From Sinonovacula constricta (Eukaryota > Mollusca > Bivalvia > Cardiida > Solecurtidae): DNA of 64,000 bases. The position numbers and the translations under genes were made by a program. The stretch lies in assembly GCA_007844125.1 (NCBI GenBank), contig CM017567.1, positions 6,172,370 through 6,236,369 of the forward strand. Direction: 5' to 3'. Positions 62,991 to 64,000 of the stretch are shown here, one piece after another. How positions within the stretch are numbered: the first letter of the stretch is position 1; each line of letters starts with the position of its first letter. The notes below the pieces were generated by a model that did no database searches, was not told where the DNA came from, and saw only the letters and a list, made by a program, of their open reading frames with translations.

Positions 62991-64000
62991 TTGTGTATTA
63001 AAATATAGAGTCCATATCATATTTATTTATAGCATATTTAACATACATTGAATATATTGTATAATATTTAAACAAAAACTGAATGAATTTAATGAAAAAA
63101 TGCAGTTCAGTCAAAGAAAGGTAATCAAAAATAAGTTTTGTTTTGGGATTTAGTTTTTGATAATGAAGATACAATTACAGAAATCCGTCTAATATTATTC
63201 TAGTACATGTGTACATATGAACATAGCTGCCTTTTATATAACAGTTGAAAAGTTGTTTAATATTAGTGTCCTTCCAACTATTTCCATAATGTATACGTTC
63301 AGTTCAGACGTACCTGACAGAATGAATGTTAGTGACATATATACATAACGTGGTAGCTATCTAGAGAGATAAGAGGAGGCGGATAATGTTCGGTAAATGT
63401 GATGTATGAATGAGGCATCATGCACTATATCATTTGTGTACTTATTGATAATGTTGCAAGTTCAAAAACATTAATAAATAGGTATGGTATTGATTATGTA
63501 TTTTCCCACCAACAAACAATGTTGAAGACATAGTCCACTGCAGTAGCTAAGGTGCTGCCTTGACTGGGAGGATATGCCGTGAACACCTGACATGAAACTA
63601 CACTTATCCACAGAAACATGATATCCGTTTAGTCACTTGTAAAGTAACCTGCATAAAATAGGTGTAAGGTCTTCTTTCCCTTTCTTCAAAACGTTATCAT
63701 TCTCATCTCTCGCCTTATTATAACTCATTGTCGCTAAAAAAGAGTGACAGCGAATACAAGAGAAAAGAAATAGATGCAATACTTTACAAATGTACACGTA
63801 GAAATAAGGAAAAAAATGAGAAGAGGGTAGATGCCGGGGATATGTTTGAGTTACGATTGTTTATTGTCAATTTAAGCCCTAAACATCCCAAAGATACAAA
63901 TGTATGGATACGGGTACCTCCCGATCTGTCTTGGTGAAAATATACATTTCATTTCAGGCTTTCAACACAAATAGTCAAAGAAAAAAACTAGAAGTAGTTG
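62991..64000. other. AT-rich stretch, nothing recognised
   Basis: A Lys-rich 69-codon + frame at 63728-63937 begins at TTG rather than ATG and has no recognised domain. It could be an exon fragment but has no support. The window ends here. Confidence 0.35.

Overview
This window looks like nuclear DNA from a large, AT-rich animal genome. A bivalve or related mollusc is my best guess. The guess rests on low GC by eye, long gene-free stretches, many microsatellites and minisatellites, tRNA-derived SINEs (one ending in a CAAACAAA tail), and LINE 3' ends with TTCTG/TTCGG-type tails. Nothing looks bacterial, viral or organellar. There are no operons, ribosome-binding sites or CRISPR arrays. I found no convincing intact protein-coding gene. 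Most open frames are short, lack recognisable domains, or are by-products of repeats.

Layout. 1-12 kb is mostly unique AT-rich DNA with a 31-bp near-perfect palindrome (5738), a small dispersed repeat (6082) and a GACA microsatellite (8319). About 11995-13890 holds a decayed non-LTR retrotransposon. Its reverse transcriptase, thumb and C-terminal zinc-knuckle region can still be read on the + strand across several frameshifts and stops. 16-30 kb is intergenic or intronic in character, with paired dispersed repeats (16405/22269), an hAT-like terminal fragment (17499), a long (AT)n tract (19968), a tRNA-derived SINE (28140, minus), and two of the three copies of an unnamed ~420-bp repeat (23940, 29165; third at 36510).

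32-40 kb is the most structured part. It has a ~450-bp duplication whose second copy was split by a 5'-truncated LINE tail with an 8-bp target-site duplication (33935-34415). It also has a second copy of the minus-strand SINE family, and a Thr/Ser-rich 45-bp-repeat reading frame (34549-35193, minus) that holds frame for 215 codons except for two stops. A 27-bp minisatellite and two further local duplications follow. 40-49 kb is quiet apart from an AT tract, one long hydrophobic open frame of doubtful status (45387) and a moderately repetitive element at 46319.

49.4-54.3 kb contains two diverged copies of a ~2 kb segment about 2.9 kb apart. Inside them is a 145-bp tract that is 100% identical in both, which suggests gene conversion or a recent template switch. 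A + strand SINE with a 9-bp target-site duplication follows at 54329. 55449-56455 is a ~36-copy 28-bp minisatellite with a 112-bp higher-order period. It leaves all three + frames open and so generates false ORFs of up to 344 codons. The last part is AT-rich with a local duplication flanking a long (AT)n tract and another possible LINE 3' end.

No set of genes works together here. The content is transposon debris, duplications and satellites. I did not find a new multi-gene system. The best leads are the uncharacterised three-copy repeat with a conserved hairpin core, the identical tract inside diverged duplicates, and the interrupted mucin-like frame.
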